Positions 17,701-26,085 of a DNA stretch of 64,000 nt are shown here, in pieces. The DNA lies in NCBI GenBank assembly GCA_963704675.1, contig OY969928.1:744001-808000 (forward strand), in the 5' to 3' direction. The stretch is from DASUVM01 sp963704675 (GTDB lineage: Bacteria; Patescibacteriota; Saccharimonadia; Saccharimonadales; Saccharimonadaceae). Positions within the stretch are counted from its first letter, which is position 1, and each line of letters opens with the position of its first letter. The translations under genes were made by a program, and so were the position numbers. The notes beneath the pieces were generated by a model that was given only the letters and a program-made list of their open reading frames with translations, was not told where the DNA came from and made no database searches.

Positions 17701-17756
17701 ATGGATTCTTTAACTTACCGTCAGAATCATGGCACTGGTCAACTTCAGGGGGATAG
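14724..17756 (+). CDS. Large membrane protein with C-terminal VanY-type peptidase
   Basis: A 1010-residue protein. The disordered charged N-terminus (1-100) is followed by a TM helix (about 105-130), a long extracytoplasmic region with hydrophobic stretches (about 415-440, 555-615) and a C-terminal D-Ala-D-Ala carboxypeptidase/VanY domain (about 890-1010). The VanY zinc and catalytic motifs are visible: SGFRSYEEQ, SEHERGLAIDF (SxHxxGxAxD) and ESWHW (ExWHW). The protein would trim stem peptides to let the secretion apparatus cross a wall, of either its own cell or a host cell. It is operonic with virB4 and with the transglycosylase gene 2 bases downstream. VanY joined to a large secretion-locus membrane protein is unusual. 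Confidence 0.85.
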   Translation: MPSTPNQPGDSENENTRFAHNPSAEAADKTLKPTSKKEGAGSREAGKPGDAKDLSAAENSPAKVGGKEDASSQEQKPWNTRLGNKDKDGKNSKSKGKMSKRKKRILMSVFMLVATSVFGIAAFFIFLPFKIVNLMENLKESASELAERPVEKRFTYLLTRYLAGKIVAGEDGNEFDRYVCPSGGIGCSVLKTWFLNRFEEKLGMTIESNRSGDGRATNWKITTADGTVIEGEGGDLDGIVEQLEREINGSRAMRTWLREEVKTKTKWHNVYQRYAMRKMLMRKYGVTGWRGPEKLENKFDTYADYKRAIELKLKTTFSLASMGRVVKKMAAYMGCLFDDDTGNCKNLQTDETPPPEKPPQQSENEKDKQALEAASQGKDAIEGAGGNINLEEVVEEAAASGGNSDEIAKQMRKIITKRILAAGVAGIGIIDVLASVVEKIDQGAVNAIAENKNEIAYAGYATELATIEDKLREGDLDPETAQAMGEIITNYEKSPLAQHEMGTAKDLGKPGHEVQRDCDEDGDLEKLEPGEFVCPNKKVTYDVTAFITSWPAWDSVIVPIATAWNNSIGAVFDFFNAVAGGIFDAVGFNRLIEWVLEITGLASLAEEVMESIFSTFIGSPITGAEEDGDAYDATSIGVKVMYNGMAKNGVDQEGNGMGIGGKALSEDEIAEINNAAARDKEEDFKSQSLMARLFDPSLTGSTVNTLIARTPSNLSSLLYTPLASLSRLAAPSAGAYPYTKENPGGLVIYGYAENSNVYNTPLGTYTEETCKQMAEARDASYERRDGEISPRYHEVDGCALERVVRISATAAFTDEHAQEFKLYQNDTGSSSAPAGAPGETIQKNKGWSLKDNTDYTGTLCPAGTAETQVYTHPKRGFKIRVCAIKRANGENSSIDLASIAAGQAVNMINTARGAGVDLIGTSSGFRSYEEQVAIRKKNCSGDPLSPGASCSPPTALPGNSEHERGLAIDFSAGGAIRRGSPQFNWLQANAATYGFFNLPSESWHWSTSGG

Positions 17757-17758
17757 GC

Positions 17759-18955
17759 ATGAAAAGTACATCAAGAGTTATCCTACAAAAAATATGCATT
17801 CTGTTTTTAGCGGTGCTTTGCGTCACCACAAATCCCACGCAAACTGCCATCGCAGCAACAGCCCTTGATTCGTCAATCGATAAAAGTACTGTTTTTTACG
17901 ACCCAAGCTTTAATGAGTGTGCGGCCGGCGGCATTCCAGCCGGTACGTTGCCGAGCTTTGTGCCCGAGCCATACAATGGTGCCTTCACGAAGGGCGCTAA
18001 CGAATATAACGTTGCCCCCGCTTTAATTGCCGCCATTTTTACGGCTGAAAATATGTGGGGAATTGACCCTGCAAAAATACCTGAACATTGGCCAAAAGAA
18101 GTGCGAGAGCATCCAGATCCTAATGCAAATTGGCCGACATCAAGTGCTGGAGCAACCGGGCCATTCCAGTTTTTACCAAGTACCTTTACTGGGTTAAAGA
18201 AAAAAGATGGCGGTAAGTATGACATTAAAGACATTAGGAATCTTGCAATTGCCGCCGAAGCCGCTGCCAACTATCTTGCAAGCAATAACGGCGCCACAAA
18301 AGACAAACAGCCTACCAGCGAAGAGTGGCGAAAAGCTATTTTTCGCTATAATCGTGCCGATTGGTATGTTAATGGGGTCCTAAAATATTATAATTTCTAC
18401 AATTCAGCAGGAAGTAGCAACACCGGCACCCCGGACGCCTCAGCAACAAATGATGGCTGCGGGGCGACAGCTAATTGCAACCAAGGCGGCACAACCGTTA
18501 CCGGCAGAGCAGCACTAATCTGTGAAGCGCGAAAATTTGATAAATTTGGCTATCTATGGGGTGGCGGTCACGAAGACGCCGAGAAATTTATGCAGCGATT
18601 TAATTCAGCAGGTGGTTATGATCAACCTTTTAAGCAAATCTTAGATTGTAGTGGTATCGTTATAGTTTCGATATGGAACGCCTTTAAAGTAAAGACGGCT
18701 TTCACCACTGATTCTATTATAAATGATACAAAAAACTTTAAACGCATTGACCCTAAAGACGCGCAACCCGGTGACATCATGGTTAGACAAGAGCGACGGG
18801 GGGGTCATATGGAAATCGCAACCACTCCTGGCGGTACGGAGACCTTCGGCGCTCATACTGCTAATGCTGCACCCGAAAATCAAATTGGCGATGCCAAAGG
18901 TCAGCGGTGGACATCGGCCTTTGTATACATTGGTAATGGCTCGGGGGGGCAATAA
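17759..18955 (+). CDS. Secreted two-domain wall hydrolase: transglycosylase + NlpC/P60
   Basis: A 398-residue protein from ATG 17759 behind AGGGGGA. A signal peptide (1-35, ending AIA) precedes a lytic transglycosylase-like domain (about 75-220) with ALIAAIFTAENMWG, GATGPFQFLPSTF and AANYLASNNGA. After a Ser/Thr linker comes an NlpC/P60 domain (about 255-398) with the catalytic pair LDCSGIV and GGHMEIAT. The architecture equals CwlT-type enzymes of Gram-positive conjugative elements and plays the VirB1 role: a local gap is cut in peptidoglycan. It follows the VanY fusion gene by 2 bases, so the locus carries two wall-cutting proteins with three activities. Confidence 0.9.
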   Translation: MKSTSRVILQKICILFLAVLCVTTNPTQTAIAATALDSSIDKSTVFYDPSFNECAAGGIPAGTLPSFVPEPYNGAFTKGANEYNVAPALIAAIFTAENMWGIDPAKIPEHWPKEVREHPDPNANWPTSSAGATGPFQFLPSTFTGLKKKDGGKYDIKDIRNLAIAAEAAANYLASNNGATKDKQPTSEEWRKAIFRYNRADWYVNGVLKYYNFYNSAGSSNTGTPDASATNDGCGATANCNQGGTTVTGRAALICEARKFDKFGYLWGGGHEDAEKFMQRFNSAGGYDQPFKQILDCSGIVIVSIWNAFKVKTAFTTDSIINDTKNFKRIDPKDAQPGDIMVRQERRGGHMEIATTPGGTETFGAHTANAAPENQIGDAKGQRWTSAFVYIGNGSGGQ

Positions 18956-18957
18956 TA

Positions 18958-19392
18958 ATGAAACGATCACCTTTATTCACTATCAGTATTGTAATCGCTG
19001 CCACGCTTATTATATCTCTGGTTAGCGCCACTATTATTCGTGGTGGCGTTTACGAAACAACATTAAGCGATGTGACGCTGCAAGAAAAAATTAACAAAAG
19101 CCTAGAATCCCAAACTGACACACTGAATCCCCCCAAAAGAAATTACACCATCAGTGACGAGACCTATTTTGAAAACCGAGAGTGGGTTGCTGCAATTGCT
19201 GTTGACACCAGTAGTGATCATACTGAACCGGCCACCATAGTTATGCAATTTCAAAATAACGAATATGCGACTGTTCTTGGCCCTGGTACTAGTTTTCCAA
19301 AAAGCCTTGTTAATAGTCTTCCAAAGTCTGTCCAAGATTATCTTACCTCGAGAGAATTAGTTTTCGAGGATGAAGGAGAAACTGATGAATAG
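18958..19392 (+). CDS. Small membrane-anchored protein, unknown
   Basis: A 144-residue protein with one N-terminal TM helix (about 7-30, FTISIVIAATLIISLVSATI) and an extracytoplasmic domain. The segment ENREWVAAIAVDTSSDHTEP followed by TIVMQFQNNEY resembles a small alpha-beta fold. No family recognised. It begins 2 bases after the hydrolase gene and overlaps the next gene by 8 bases, so it is part of the secretion operon. Confidence 0.75.
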   Translation: MKRSPLFTISIVIAATLIISLVSATIIRGGVYETTLSDVTLQEKINKSLESQTDTLNPPKRNYTISDETYFENREWVAAIAVDTSSDHTEPATIVMQFQNNEYATVLGPGTSFPKSLVNSLPKSVQDYLTSRELVFEDEGETDE

Positions 19393-20542
19393 AAGAGTCT
19401 TATTTGCGATTATAGGCGGGGGTGTTGTTATTATTGCAGTTGTTATCATAACCAGTTTATTATCTGTACAAAATACTGGGTTATTGAAAATTACGACTGA
19501 CATAAATGCTGAATTAACACTCAGCCAAACCGCTCATGAAGATAAGGAGTTAGGCAAGGGCAGCCTCGTCTTACGCCTGGAACCAGGCAGCTATCAAATT
19601 ACTGCCAAAAAAGATAATGAGCTAACTGTTGCAACTGCCAAAGTCACGTCCGGGGAACAAACCAACCTAAACGTCGATCTTCGGACAATTCAGAATCCAT
19701 TTACAGTTACTGAATACAGCGCCGAAGATATTTACGCCGACGAAACTGCTATTCGATTCTTAAACACCGCTTTTTCACAGCTGTTCACCTTTAATAGGGA
19801 ACAAACCGATGCTCTACGTTACCTTGAACATGTTTATCCGGTCACTGACGTCTATTGGCTTGATTCCTCGCATGTCTTTACAAAAAATGAATATGGCGTT
19901 TGGTCATATGCCGACAATAACGCTAGTCGTTTTCTCGATACGGCCTCGACTGCTTTTATATCAAATTCGTTTAGCTTTAATGGCAATGGGCAAGTAAGCT
20001 TTGTTGATGAATCGGGCAATGTGTATCTTCTCGATAACCCTAATGCTACCGCACGCAAAATTGGCACTGCCGCAATAAACAGTCCTAAAACCGCCTTGAG
20101 CAGTAACGGTGACGTACTTGTATACGGCAGAACCAATAATAAAGGGGGTGTTATATTTACAAGAACAGGCGAACAAAAAGAATTACCTGCATCAATCGAG
20201 AATCCCCAGTTTGCCACGTGGTCACCGGATGATTCAAAAGTTGCGCTTGCGCTAAACACTGGTTTCATTTTCTATAACATAAAGACTCAAAGCATACAGC
20301 AGCTCACCCAAAAACAACCAACCCATCCAAACAGTCTTACCTGGTTGAATAATCAAGAAGTTGCCTACAGCCAAGAGCAAGCAATGTGGCGAGCCACCGC
20401 ACAGACAGCTTATAAGCTCGCCGATATTAGTGGCCTTACAAGCGATAAGCAGCTCTTTGTGAGGGCGGGTACGCTTTATTATGCAACTACCCCCGATAGC
20501 AATAACAACGGCGGTAATATCTATACGCTAGAACTTAATTAA
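19385..20542 (+). CDS. Membrane-anchored PEGA-like / beta-propeller protein
   Basis: A 385-residue protein from ATG 19385 behind AAGGAG. It has one TM helix (about 6-27), then a PEGA-like beta-sandwich (about 30-100; GLLKITTDINAELTLSQ and LVLRLEPGSYQITAKK), followed by a region of repeated beta segments that reads as a propeller, with WSPDDSKVALAL as a TolB/WD-like repeat signature. Proteins with PEGA plus propeller are usually envelope scaffolds. It ends the secretion operon, 2 bases from the convergent recF stop. Function unknown; a surface-exposed accessory factor is a reasonable inference. Confidence 0.75.
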   Translation: MNRRVLFAIIGGGVVIIAVVIITSLLSVQNTGLLKITTDINAELTLSQTAHEDKELGKGSLVLRLEPGSYQITAKKDNELTVATAKVTSGEQTNLNVDLRTIQNPFTVTEYSAEDIYADETAIRFLNTAFSQLFTFNREQTDALRYLEHVYPVTDVYWLDSSHVFTKNEYGVWSYADNNASRFLDTASTAFISNSFSFNGNGQVSFVDESGNVYLLDNPNATARKIGTAAINSPKTALSSNGDVLVYGRTNNKGGVIFTRTGEQKELPASIENPQFATWSPDDSKVALALNTGFIFYNIKTQSIQQLTQKQPTHPNSLTWLNNQEVAYSQEQAMWRATAQTAYKLADISGLTSDKQLFVRAGTLYYATTPDSNNNGGNIYTLELN

Positions 20543-20544
20543 GT

Positions 20545-21594
20545 TTAGATAGTGATAATATGAGCATTTGAGTTGTTGAATCGACTGTCATTTGTAGTTG
20601 TAATAATAGTCTGCATACCCTCAGTAAACTGTAAAAGAGCTTGCTGGCGAGAGGTATCGAGTTCACTCATAACGTCGTCAAGCAGTACAAGGGGCCGCTT
20701 GCCCGTAATGTTTATCAGTTCCATTTGTTCGATATATTTCAGAGCCAGTGTAATACTACGTTGTTCACCACGAGAGGCGGTTGATTCAGCGGGCTGACTA
20801 TCGAGTAACACCGAAAAATCGCTACGGTGCGGCCCGACGGTAGTATGCGCACGCAGAATATCAAGCCGTCGGTGCTCCTTCAATACATGCAGGTAGGCCG
20901 ATTCAGAATGGGCATGGCTGGTGATATAGTGAATTTTTACCATTGACGCTTTTTGAGCAATAAGGCTATATGCTTCGCTGAGAGCTTCGTTAATCTTCAA
21001 AATAATAGCACGCCGGCGATCTTCTATAATACTAGCGAGTTCGGCAAGTGATACATCCCAGGCAAACAACTGATCATCGAGCCGATCAGGAGCCATGGTA
21101 TGCGCTTGTTTCAAAAGGTTATTGCGCTGCGCCAACACACGTTCATAACGGCGGAGCAAGCCGGCGCCATCCTCATACCATTCGCTCAGTAATACATCCA
21201 GATAAGCTCGCCGGCGAGCAGGAGAACCGCTCAGCATTCGTAGTGTCTCTGGTTCAAACAAAACAATAGGTAATCGCACATCTCTTGTCATACGTTTTTT
21301 ATGCGTGCCGTTAATGAAGAATTTTTTAGCCGGCACTTGCTCTAAACGATACTGAAGCGAGCGCTCATGATCACTAAAATTAGCATCAATGCGGAACCAT
21401 GGTTGATCATATTGCAACAACTGTTTGTCACTCACTCGAAAAGAAGCACCGAGGCCAATAACATATATTGCTTCGAGTAAATTGGTCTTACCGACGCCAT
21501 TCGGACCAGTAATAACATTCACCCCGTCTTCAAAATCAAATGTTGCCTGCGTATAAGAACGAAATTGCTGCAAAGACAATTGACGAAACGCCAC
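20545..21594 (-). CDS. recF: DNA replication and repair protein RecF
   Basis: A 349-residue SMC-like ATPase. It has Walker A GPNGVGKTNLLEAIY (about residue 30), the RecF block RRAYLDVLLSEW, a signature-like STASRGEQRSITLALK, and Walker B LVLLDDVMSELD. It loads RecA at single-strand gaps with RecO/RecR. Normal length for the family. It lies 7 bases downstream of dnaN in the conserved origin order dnaA-dnaN-recF. Its end meets the plus-strand secretion operon with a 2-base gap. Confidence 0.95.
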   Translation of the reverse strand: MAFRQLSLQQFRSYTQATFDFEDGVNVITGPNGVGKTNLLEAIYVIGLGASFRVSDKQLLQYDQPWFRIDANFSDHERSLQYRLEQVPAKKFFINGTHKKRMTRDVRLPIVLFEPETLRMLSGSPARRRAYLDVLLSEWYEDGAGLLRRYERVLAQRNNLLKQAHTMAPDRLDDQLFAWDVSLAELASIIEDRRRAIILKINEALSEAYSLIAQKASMVKIHYITSHAHSESAYLHVLKEHRRLDILRAHTTVGPHRSDFSVLLDSQPAESTASRGEQRSITLALKYIEQMELINITGKRPLVLLDDVMSELDTSRQQALLQFTEGMQTIITTTNDSRFNNSNAHIITI

Positions 21595-21601
21595 GTATTA
21601 C

Positions 21602-22696
21602 CTAACTTTTTAATGGCATAATGATGTGCTTGTAGCTATCGTCTGATTTGGCAGTTAAGACACAAGGTGAGAGCTTACCACTAAACGAGAAGGTGAGTGG
21701 CGACTCGTCGATACAGCTTAACGCTTCAATAAGATAACGAGAATTGAGTGTCACTTTGCCGTCAGCGCTCACTGCCGCTTCAGCTTCAGAGGTATTTTCG
21801 CCAAGTTGCGAGGCAATAGAGTGAATCTTAATATTTGATTGCGCCTGCGAAGCCTCAATAGTGACACCGCCACCGCTATCTCGCGCAAACAAGCTCGCCA
21901 CTTTTGTAATACGGTTAAAAGCCTGCCGGTCAATTTTAACCTCGGTATCACTCTTATTTGGAATAAGCTGCCGATAATCAACGAAGTTACCGTCGATTAA
22001 CTTAGAGGTAATTTCAACGTCACCAAGTTGAAAACGAACTTGGTTTTCATCAAGTAAAATATTAACCTTATCGACATTATCACCCATAACTCGAACCACC
22101 TCTTGCAGCGTTGTGCTTGGAATAATGGCCTGTAGCTCCTCTTCATATTTATCAAGGAGACGCTTTTCAGCTAAACGATAACCATCGGTAGCTGCCATAT
22201 AAAGTGCACCTTCAAACATATGCCAGTAAACACCCGTTAGCACAGGTCTCGTATCGTCGTGTGACGCAACGATAACAACTTGTTGAATAGCCCGTTTAAG
22301 CATTTTTGCATCTATTTCAAGCTGGTGTGTCGCTGTAATACTCGGTAAGGTTGGGAACTCATCAGCCGGCATACCATTAATCTTTGAACTATAGCCACCA
22401 CTCTTAATATGAAGCGTGGAACCTTCAAGCTTCAGGCTTACATTACCGGCGGGTAGGCTACTCATAAATTCACTCATAAGCCGTGCAGGAACGGTGCAGG
22501 CGCCTTCACTTTCAACTTTGCCACCAATATATTCAGTCATGGCAATTTCAAGATTAGTCGCTGCGAGCAAAAGACGATTGCTATCTGTTTTTAAAAGAAT
22601 ATTGCCTAAAATTGGTAGTGAGGTTTTAGCACTGGCAACTCGGCCTACAATACTGAGTGCTTTCGACAGATTTTCTTGTGTGACGGTTAATTTCAT
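21602..22696 (-). CDS. dnaN: DNA polymerase III beta sliding clamp
   Basis: A 364-residue clamp with the three-domain layout (about 120 residues each): KLTVTQENLSKALSIVGRVA at the start, the PADEFPTLP segment and VLTGVYW in domain 2, and the C-terminal HIIMPLKS, which corresponds to the conserved MPMR-type end. It encircles DNA and tethers the replicase. It is the second gene of the dnaA-dnaN-recF block, separated from dnaA by 273 bases. Confidence 0.96.
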   Translation of the reverse strand: MKLTVTQENLSKALSIVGRVASAKTSLPILGNILLKTDSNRLLLAATNLEIAMTEYIGGKVESEGACTVPARLMSEFMSSLPAGNVSLKLEGSTLHIKSGGYSSKINGMPADEFPTLPSITATHQLEIDAKMLKRAIQQVVIVASHDDTRPVLTGVYWHMFEGALYMAATDGYRLAEKRLLDKYEEELQAIIPSTTLQEVVRVMGDNVDKVNILLDENQVRFQLGDVEITSKLIDGNFVDYRQLIPNKSDTEVKIDRQAFNRITKVASLFARDSGGGVTIEASQAQSNIKIHSIASQLGENTSEAEAAVSADGKVTLNSRYLIEALSCIDESPLTFSFSGKLSPCVLTAKSDDSYKHIIMPLKS

Positions 22697-22969
22697 ACGA
22701 TACCTCTTCTTTATTACTATAAATGAATTAATAAGAACTTAGAGCTAATAATAGGGGGTGGGGAAACTGTGTAAAAATCATTTTCGCAATCCGTTAACCG
22801 TGTGCTTTTTATTGCGGAAAAAGACGTGCATAACAAGCGATAAAGAAGGGAAAAGTGACCCAGTTTACCCACAGTGCTCTTCGATATCGCAACTGCTACG
22901 TATATAATGGGGAAAACTGCGCACAGCTTTTCCTGGCTTTCAAGCACAGTTTGTTCACAGTCTTTCCGC
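22697..22969. promoter_or_regulatory. dnaA-dnaN intergenic region with weak DnaA-box-like sites
   Basis: The 273 bases between dnaA and dnaN hold TTTTACACA on the minus strand (22768-22776), TTACCCACA (22865-22873) and TTGTTCACA (22951-22959), all one or two bases from the DnaA box, plus an A/T-rich stretch at 22700-22755. This may be a secondary DnaA-binding or dnaN promoter region. The consensus sites are on the other side of dnaA. Confidence 0.4.
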
Positions 22970-24322
22970 TTAACCATAGAGCCGCTCCCGGATGCTGGCA
23001 ACTTGCTGGCGTATGACCTGATCGAGTTTAATGCTTCTTTCGATTTTATCTACAGAATGAATGGCGGTTGTATGATCTTTGCGGCCAAGTTCATTGGCAA
23101 TACGCGGAAAACTTAAATGCAATTCGCTTCGTAAGAGATACATCGCAATCTGACGTGGCATGACAATATGTTTGTCGCGCCTTGGACTCGTAATCTCTTT
23201 TGAATCAAGCTGAAAATGTTTGGCAGTTTTTTCAATAATTTGCCGGGCTGTGACGTGGTGAGGGCGGCTCTGACGCATATTGCCGAGCAAACCAGTAGCT
23301 GTTTGGATATCGGGATCAGCTCCGCTCATCTCGCAGTAGGTAAGCAGCTTATTAAGGGCACCTTCAAGCTCTCGAATATTCGTTTGCACATTAGTTGCAA
23401 TATATTCAACTGTTTCTTGGCTGAGACTAAGGTTATTGTGTGAGGCCTTTGTCTGTAAAATGGCACAACGGGTTTCAAAGTCGGGCAACTGCATATCAAC
23501 AGCCATGCCCCATTCAAAACGACTGCGCAGGCGTTCTTCAAGTGTGGGAATGCTCTTTGGTGGCTTATCGGAGCTAATAATAATCTGTTTGTTGGCTTGA
23601 TGCAGGGCATTAAAGGTGTGAAAGAAGCCTTCTTGTGTTGCTTGTTTGCCGGCAATGAATTGGATATCGTCAATAATCAGTACGTCGACGTTGCGGTATC
23701 TATCGGCAAAACCTTTCTTTTTAAAACGCACATGATCGACGTAATCGTTTACAAAGGTTTCGCAACTAGTGTAGAGAATTCGCGCATCTGGATTATTACG
23801 CTTAATTTCATTACCGACCGCTTGAATAAGGTGAGTCTTACCCAATCCGACACCGCCATAAATAAAGAGGGGATTACATTTGGTGCCTGGGTTCTTGGCG
23901 GCTGCCTGACTGGCTGCAAATGCAAGTTCGTTGCTTGAGCCAACGATGAAATTATCAAACGTATAACGTTCATTAAGCCCGCTTGGGTTTCTCGGTATTA
24001 TTTGAATTGAAGCGACTGGCACCGGGGCTTTTTTCATAATCTCAGCAGTTGTCTCTTGAGGTGTACGACGACGCGAGCTATTACTAATAATATATTCGAC
24101 CCTGGTTACTTTGCCGGTTTGTTTTTGTAAAATACCAAGTATTTGATGATTAAATTTAGATTGTAGCTGTTGTTTGGCAAAAATATTAGCAACAGCAACC
24201 GTAGCGGTGTCACCCTGAACTTCCACAAGCTCAGTGTTTTTAAACCACGTTGCAAAACTTGCACGCGATACCGACAATTCAATTTCACCCAATACACTTT
24301 GCCATATGGAAAGTTCGTTCAT
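22970..24322 (-). CDS. dnaA: Chromosomal replication initiator DnaA
   Basis: A 450-residue protein with all domains. Domain I is at 1-80. The AAA+ domain (about 115-330) has YTFDNFIVGSSNELAFAA, Walker A GGVGLGKTHL and Walker B VLIIDDIQF. Domain IV has SPRRDKHIVMPRQIAMYL and the box-binding signature RKDHTTAIHSV. It opens the origin by cooperative binding to DnaA boxes. It faces away from rpmH across a region with four DnaA-box-like sites, which may also give autoregulation. Confidence 0.97.
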   Translation of the reverse strand: MNELSIWQSVLGEIELSVSRASFATWFKNTELVEVQGDTATVAVANIFAKQQLQSKFNHQILGILQKQTGKVTRVEYIISNSSRRRTPQETTAEIMKKAPVPVASIQIIPRNPSGLNERYTFDNFIVGSSNELAFAASQAAAKNPGTKCNPLFIYGGVGLGKTHLIQAVGNEIKRNNPDARILYTSCETFVNDYVDHVRFKKKGFADRYRNVDVLIIDDIQFIAGKQATQEGFFHTFNALHQANKQIIISSDKPPKSIPTLEERLRSRFEWGMAVDMQLPDFETRCAILQTKASHNNLSLSQETVEYIATNVQTNIRELEGALNKLLTYCEMSGADPDIQTATGLLGNMRQSRPHHVTARQIIEKTAKHFQLDSKEITSPRRDKHIVMPRQIAMYLLRSELHLSFPRIANELGRKDHTTAIHSVDKIERSIKLDQVIRQQVASIRERLYG

Positions 24323-24567
24323 ACCCTCTACTTACTCTATGAGCCTAAACCTTTAGGCCACCTTACACCTTTTGTACCTCTACTATACCCGGTGAAGGTA
24401 GTTTTCCACAACCATGACCGTCAAGAATCTCATAGCTCCTCCAGTGTAAGAGTTTTACACAGGCGTGGCTTATATCTGTAAAACTGTGGAAAACACTTTG
24501 CCTGATGTGGAAAAAGTGCTATGATAGGCCCCAGTAATGACGACAAGCAAAAAAATAGAGGAATAGT
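24323..24567. other. Probable replication origin (oriC) with DnaA boxes
   Basis: The dnaA-rpmH gap carries TTTTCCACA at 24402-24410, TTTTACACA at 24453-24461, and TGTGGAAAA (TTTTCCACA on the minus strand) at 24485-24493 and 24506-24514; the last two are 21 bases apart. The DnaA consensus is TTWTNCACA. The gene context is that of classical bacterial origins, with divergent dnaA and rpmH. The A/T-rich unwinding element is not obvious. A promoter for rpmH (TTGCCT 24498-24503, TATGAT 24520-24525) overlaps the last box. Confidence 0.7.
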
Positions 24568-24705
24568 ATGCCACTTCGAACACATCAGCCAAAAACTCGC
24601 CGCCGTGCGCGTAAGCACGGTTTTCGTTTACGCACAATGACTCGTGCAGGGCGGAAGGTTTTAAAAGCGCGCCGGCAAAAAGGCCGCAAAGCTTTAACCG
24701 TTTAA
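24568..24705 (+). CDS. rpmH: Ribosomal protein L34
   Basis: A 45-residue, very basic protein (PLRTHQPKTRRRARKHGF, then RLRTMTRAGRKVLKARRQKG) with the typical L34 pattern KTRRRARKHGFRLRM-T-GR-VL-ARRQKGRK. Shine-Dalgarno AGAGGA lies 6 bases upstream. It is the first gene of the rpmH-rnpA-yidC-jag block that diverges from dnaA. Confidence 0.96.
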   Translation: MPLRTHQPKTRRRARKHGFRLRTMTRAGRKVLKARRQKGRKALTV

Positions 24706-24746
24706 TGCGCCTGGACCGTGAGCGCTAAACCAGCTACCCTAAAGAT

Positions 24747-25115
24747 ATGTTAGCGCGACGATACCGCTTCCATGGTCACGGAAGCTTTAATTACTTATTT
24801 AAGCATGGCCATACTGCTCGTGGTCATCTCTTGCTGATTCGTTATATAAAAAATGAGAAGCGCCCACATGGAAGAATCGGAGTCGTTGTAAGCAAAAAGG
24901 TCGCAAAATCTGCCGTTGTTCGTAACCGTATTCGCCGGCGCATTTTCGAAGCTGTACGTTTAAGACAGCCTTATATCAAAGGTGCTTATGACATCGCTTT
25001 TATTACACTTAATAAAGATCTTGCAACTGTAAAAAGTAGTGAGCTTACAAGAGATGTTGAAATGGTTTTAAAGCGTGCGCATATCTGGCATGACTCCCGT
25101 AGCCAAACAGATTGA
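24747..25115 (+). CDS. rnpA: Ribonuclease P protein component
   Basis: A 122-residue basic protein with the RnpA signature KSAVVRNRIRRRIFEAVR and the N-terminal FHGHGSFNYLFKHGH. It assists the RNase P RNA in cleaving tRNA 5' leaders. The RNase P RNA gene itself is not in this window. It starts 41 bases after rpmH in the conserved order. Confidence 0.95.
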   Translation: MLARRYRFHGHGSFNYLFKHGHTARGHLLLIRYIKNEKRPHGRIGVVVSKKVAKSAVVRNRIRRRIFEAVRLRQPYIKGAYDIAFITLNKDLATVKSSELTRDVEMVLKRAHIWHDSRSQTD

Positions 25116-25137
25116 CGCATGATATACTGAAAATAAT

Positions 25138-26085
25138 ATGAACGTGTTTGAACTACTTATCTTGCAGCCTATTTTTAATGTTTTAATGTTTCTCTATGGC
25201 ATTGTGCCGGGCCATGATCTAGGTATAGCTGTTATCTTATTTACCATTTTGGTGCGTTTTGCGCTGTGGCCAATTGCCAAAAAACAGTTACATCAAAGTA
25301 AACTCATGCGTGAAATTCAACCGCAACTTGCAGCGGTGCGCAAAAAAGCCAAAGGCAACAAACAGCTTGAAGCCCAGATGATGATGGAACTCTATAAAGA
25401 GAAGGGGATTAGCCCGTTTGGCAGTATCGGACTTTTGCTTATTCAGCTGCCTGTATTCATCGCACTCTTTAGCGCTATCAATATCTTTGCCCATAACCGT
25501 GCTGATATTGCTAGGTATACCTACGATTTTTTACAGGCTATTCCGCACATCAAAGATGTTGTTGCTAAGCCCGACAGTTTCAATCATATGATGTTTGGCG
25601 TGATTGACCTTACGAAGAGTGCACTCAGTGCAACTGGCTGGGTAGCCGTATTATTCTTCGCCGTGGCTATTGCAACTGCGATTTTGCAGTTCTACCAGTC
25701 AAAACAGCTAATGCCACAGCCGAAAGATAAACGCCGTTTACGCGATCTTTTGAAAGACCAAGCAGCTGGTAAGCAAGTAGAACAAACCGACGTGATGGCC
25801 GCTACAACTCGTCAAACCATGTATATCTTTCCGGTACTAATGTTTGCCATTGGTATTACGATGGTTGGTGCGCTTGAATTATATCTCTTCACCACAACAT
25901 TAGTTGGCTACTTACAACAACAAACGGTACTTGGGAAAGATACTGAAGAAATGGAAGAGTTAGCGGCTAAAAAAGATGTCACCGCTAAAACTGTTAGTAA
26001 TAAGAAAACTGCTAAAAACCGCGCCCAATCTGCCAAAACTGCCAAAGTCGTCCAAAAACCTAAGCGGAGCAAGAAAAACGCATGA
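25138..26085 (+). CDS. yidC: Membrane protein insertase YidC
   Basis: A 315-residue Oxa1/YidC-type insertase of the Gram-positive form (no large periplasmic domain). TM1 lies at about 22-45, with the groove arginine in TILVRFALWPI. A cytoplasmic hairpin (50-85, KKAKGNKQLEAQMMMELYKE) is followed by GISPFGSIGLLLIQLPVFIA and two further helices. The lysine-rich tail (270-315) probably contacts the ribosome. An extended -10 TGA-TATACT (25123-25128) sits 9 bases before the ATG, so an extra leaderless mRNA may start here inside the operon. It overlaps jag by 4 bases. Confidence 0.95.
   Translation: MNVFELLILQPIFNVLMFLYGIVPGHDLGIAVILFTILVRFALWPIAKKQLHQSKLMREIQPQLAAVRKKAKGNKQLEAQMMMELYKEKGISPFGSIGLLLIQLPVFIALFSAINIFAHNRADIARYTYDFLQAIPHIKDVVAKPDSFNHMMFGVIDLTKSALSATGWVAVLFFAVAIATAILQFYQSKQLMPQPKDKRRLRDLLKDQAAGKQVEQTDVMAATTRQTMYIFPVLMFAIGITMVGALELYLFTTTLVGYLQQQTVLGKDTEEMEELAAKKDVTAKTVSNKKTAKNRAQSAKTAKVVQKPKRSKKNA

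Noticed and set aside
22697..22969. dnaA-dnaN gap as the main origin
   Set aside because: Only degenerate DnaA-box-like sites; the consensus TTTTCCACA sites cluster between dnaA and rpmH.
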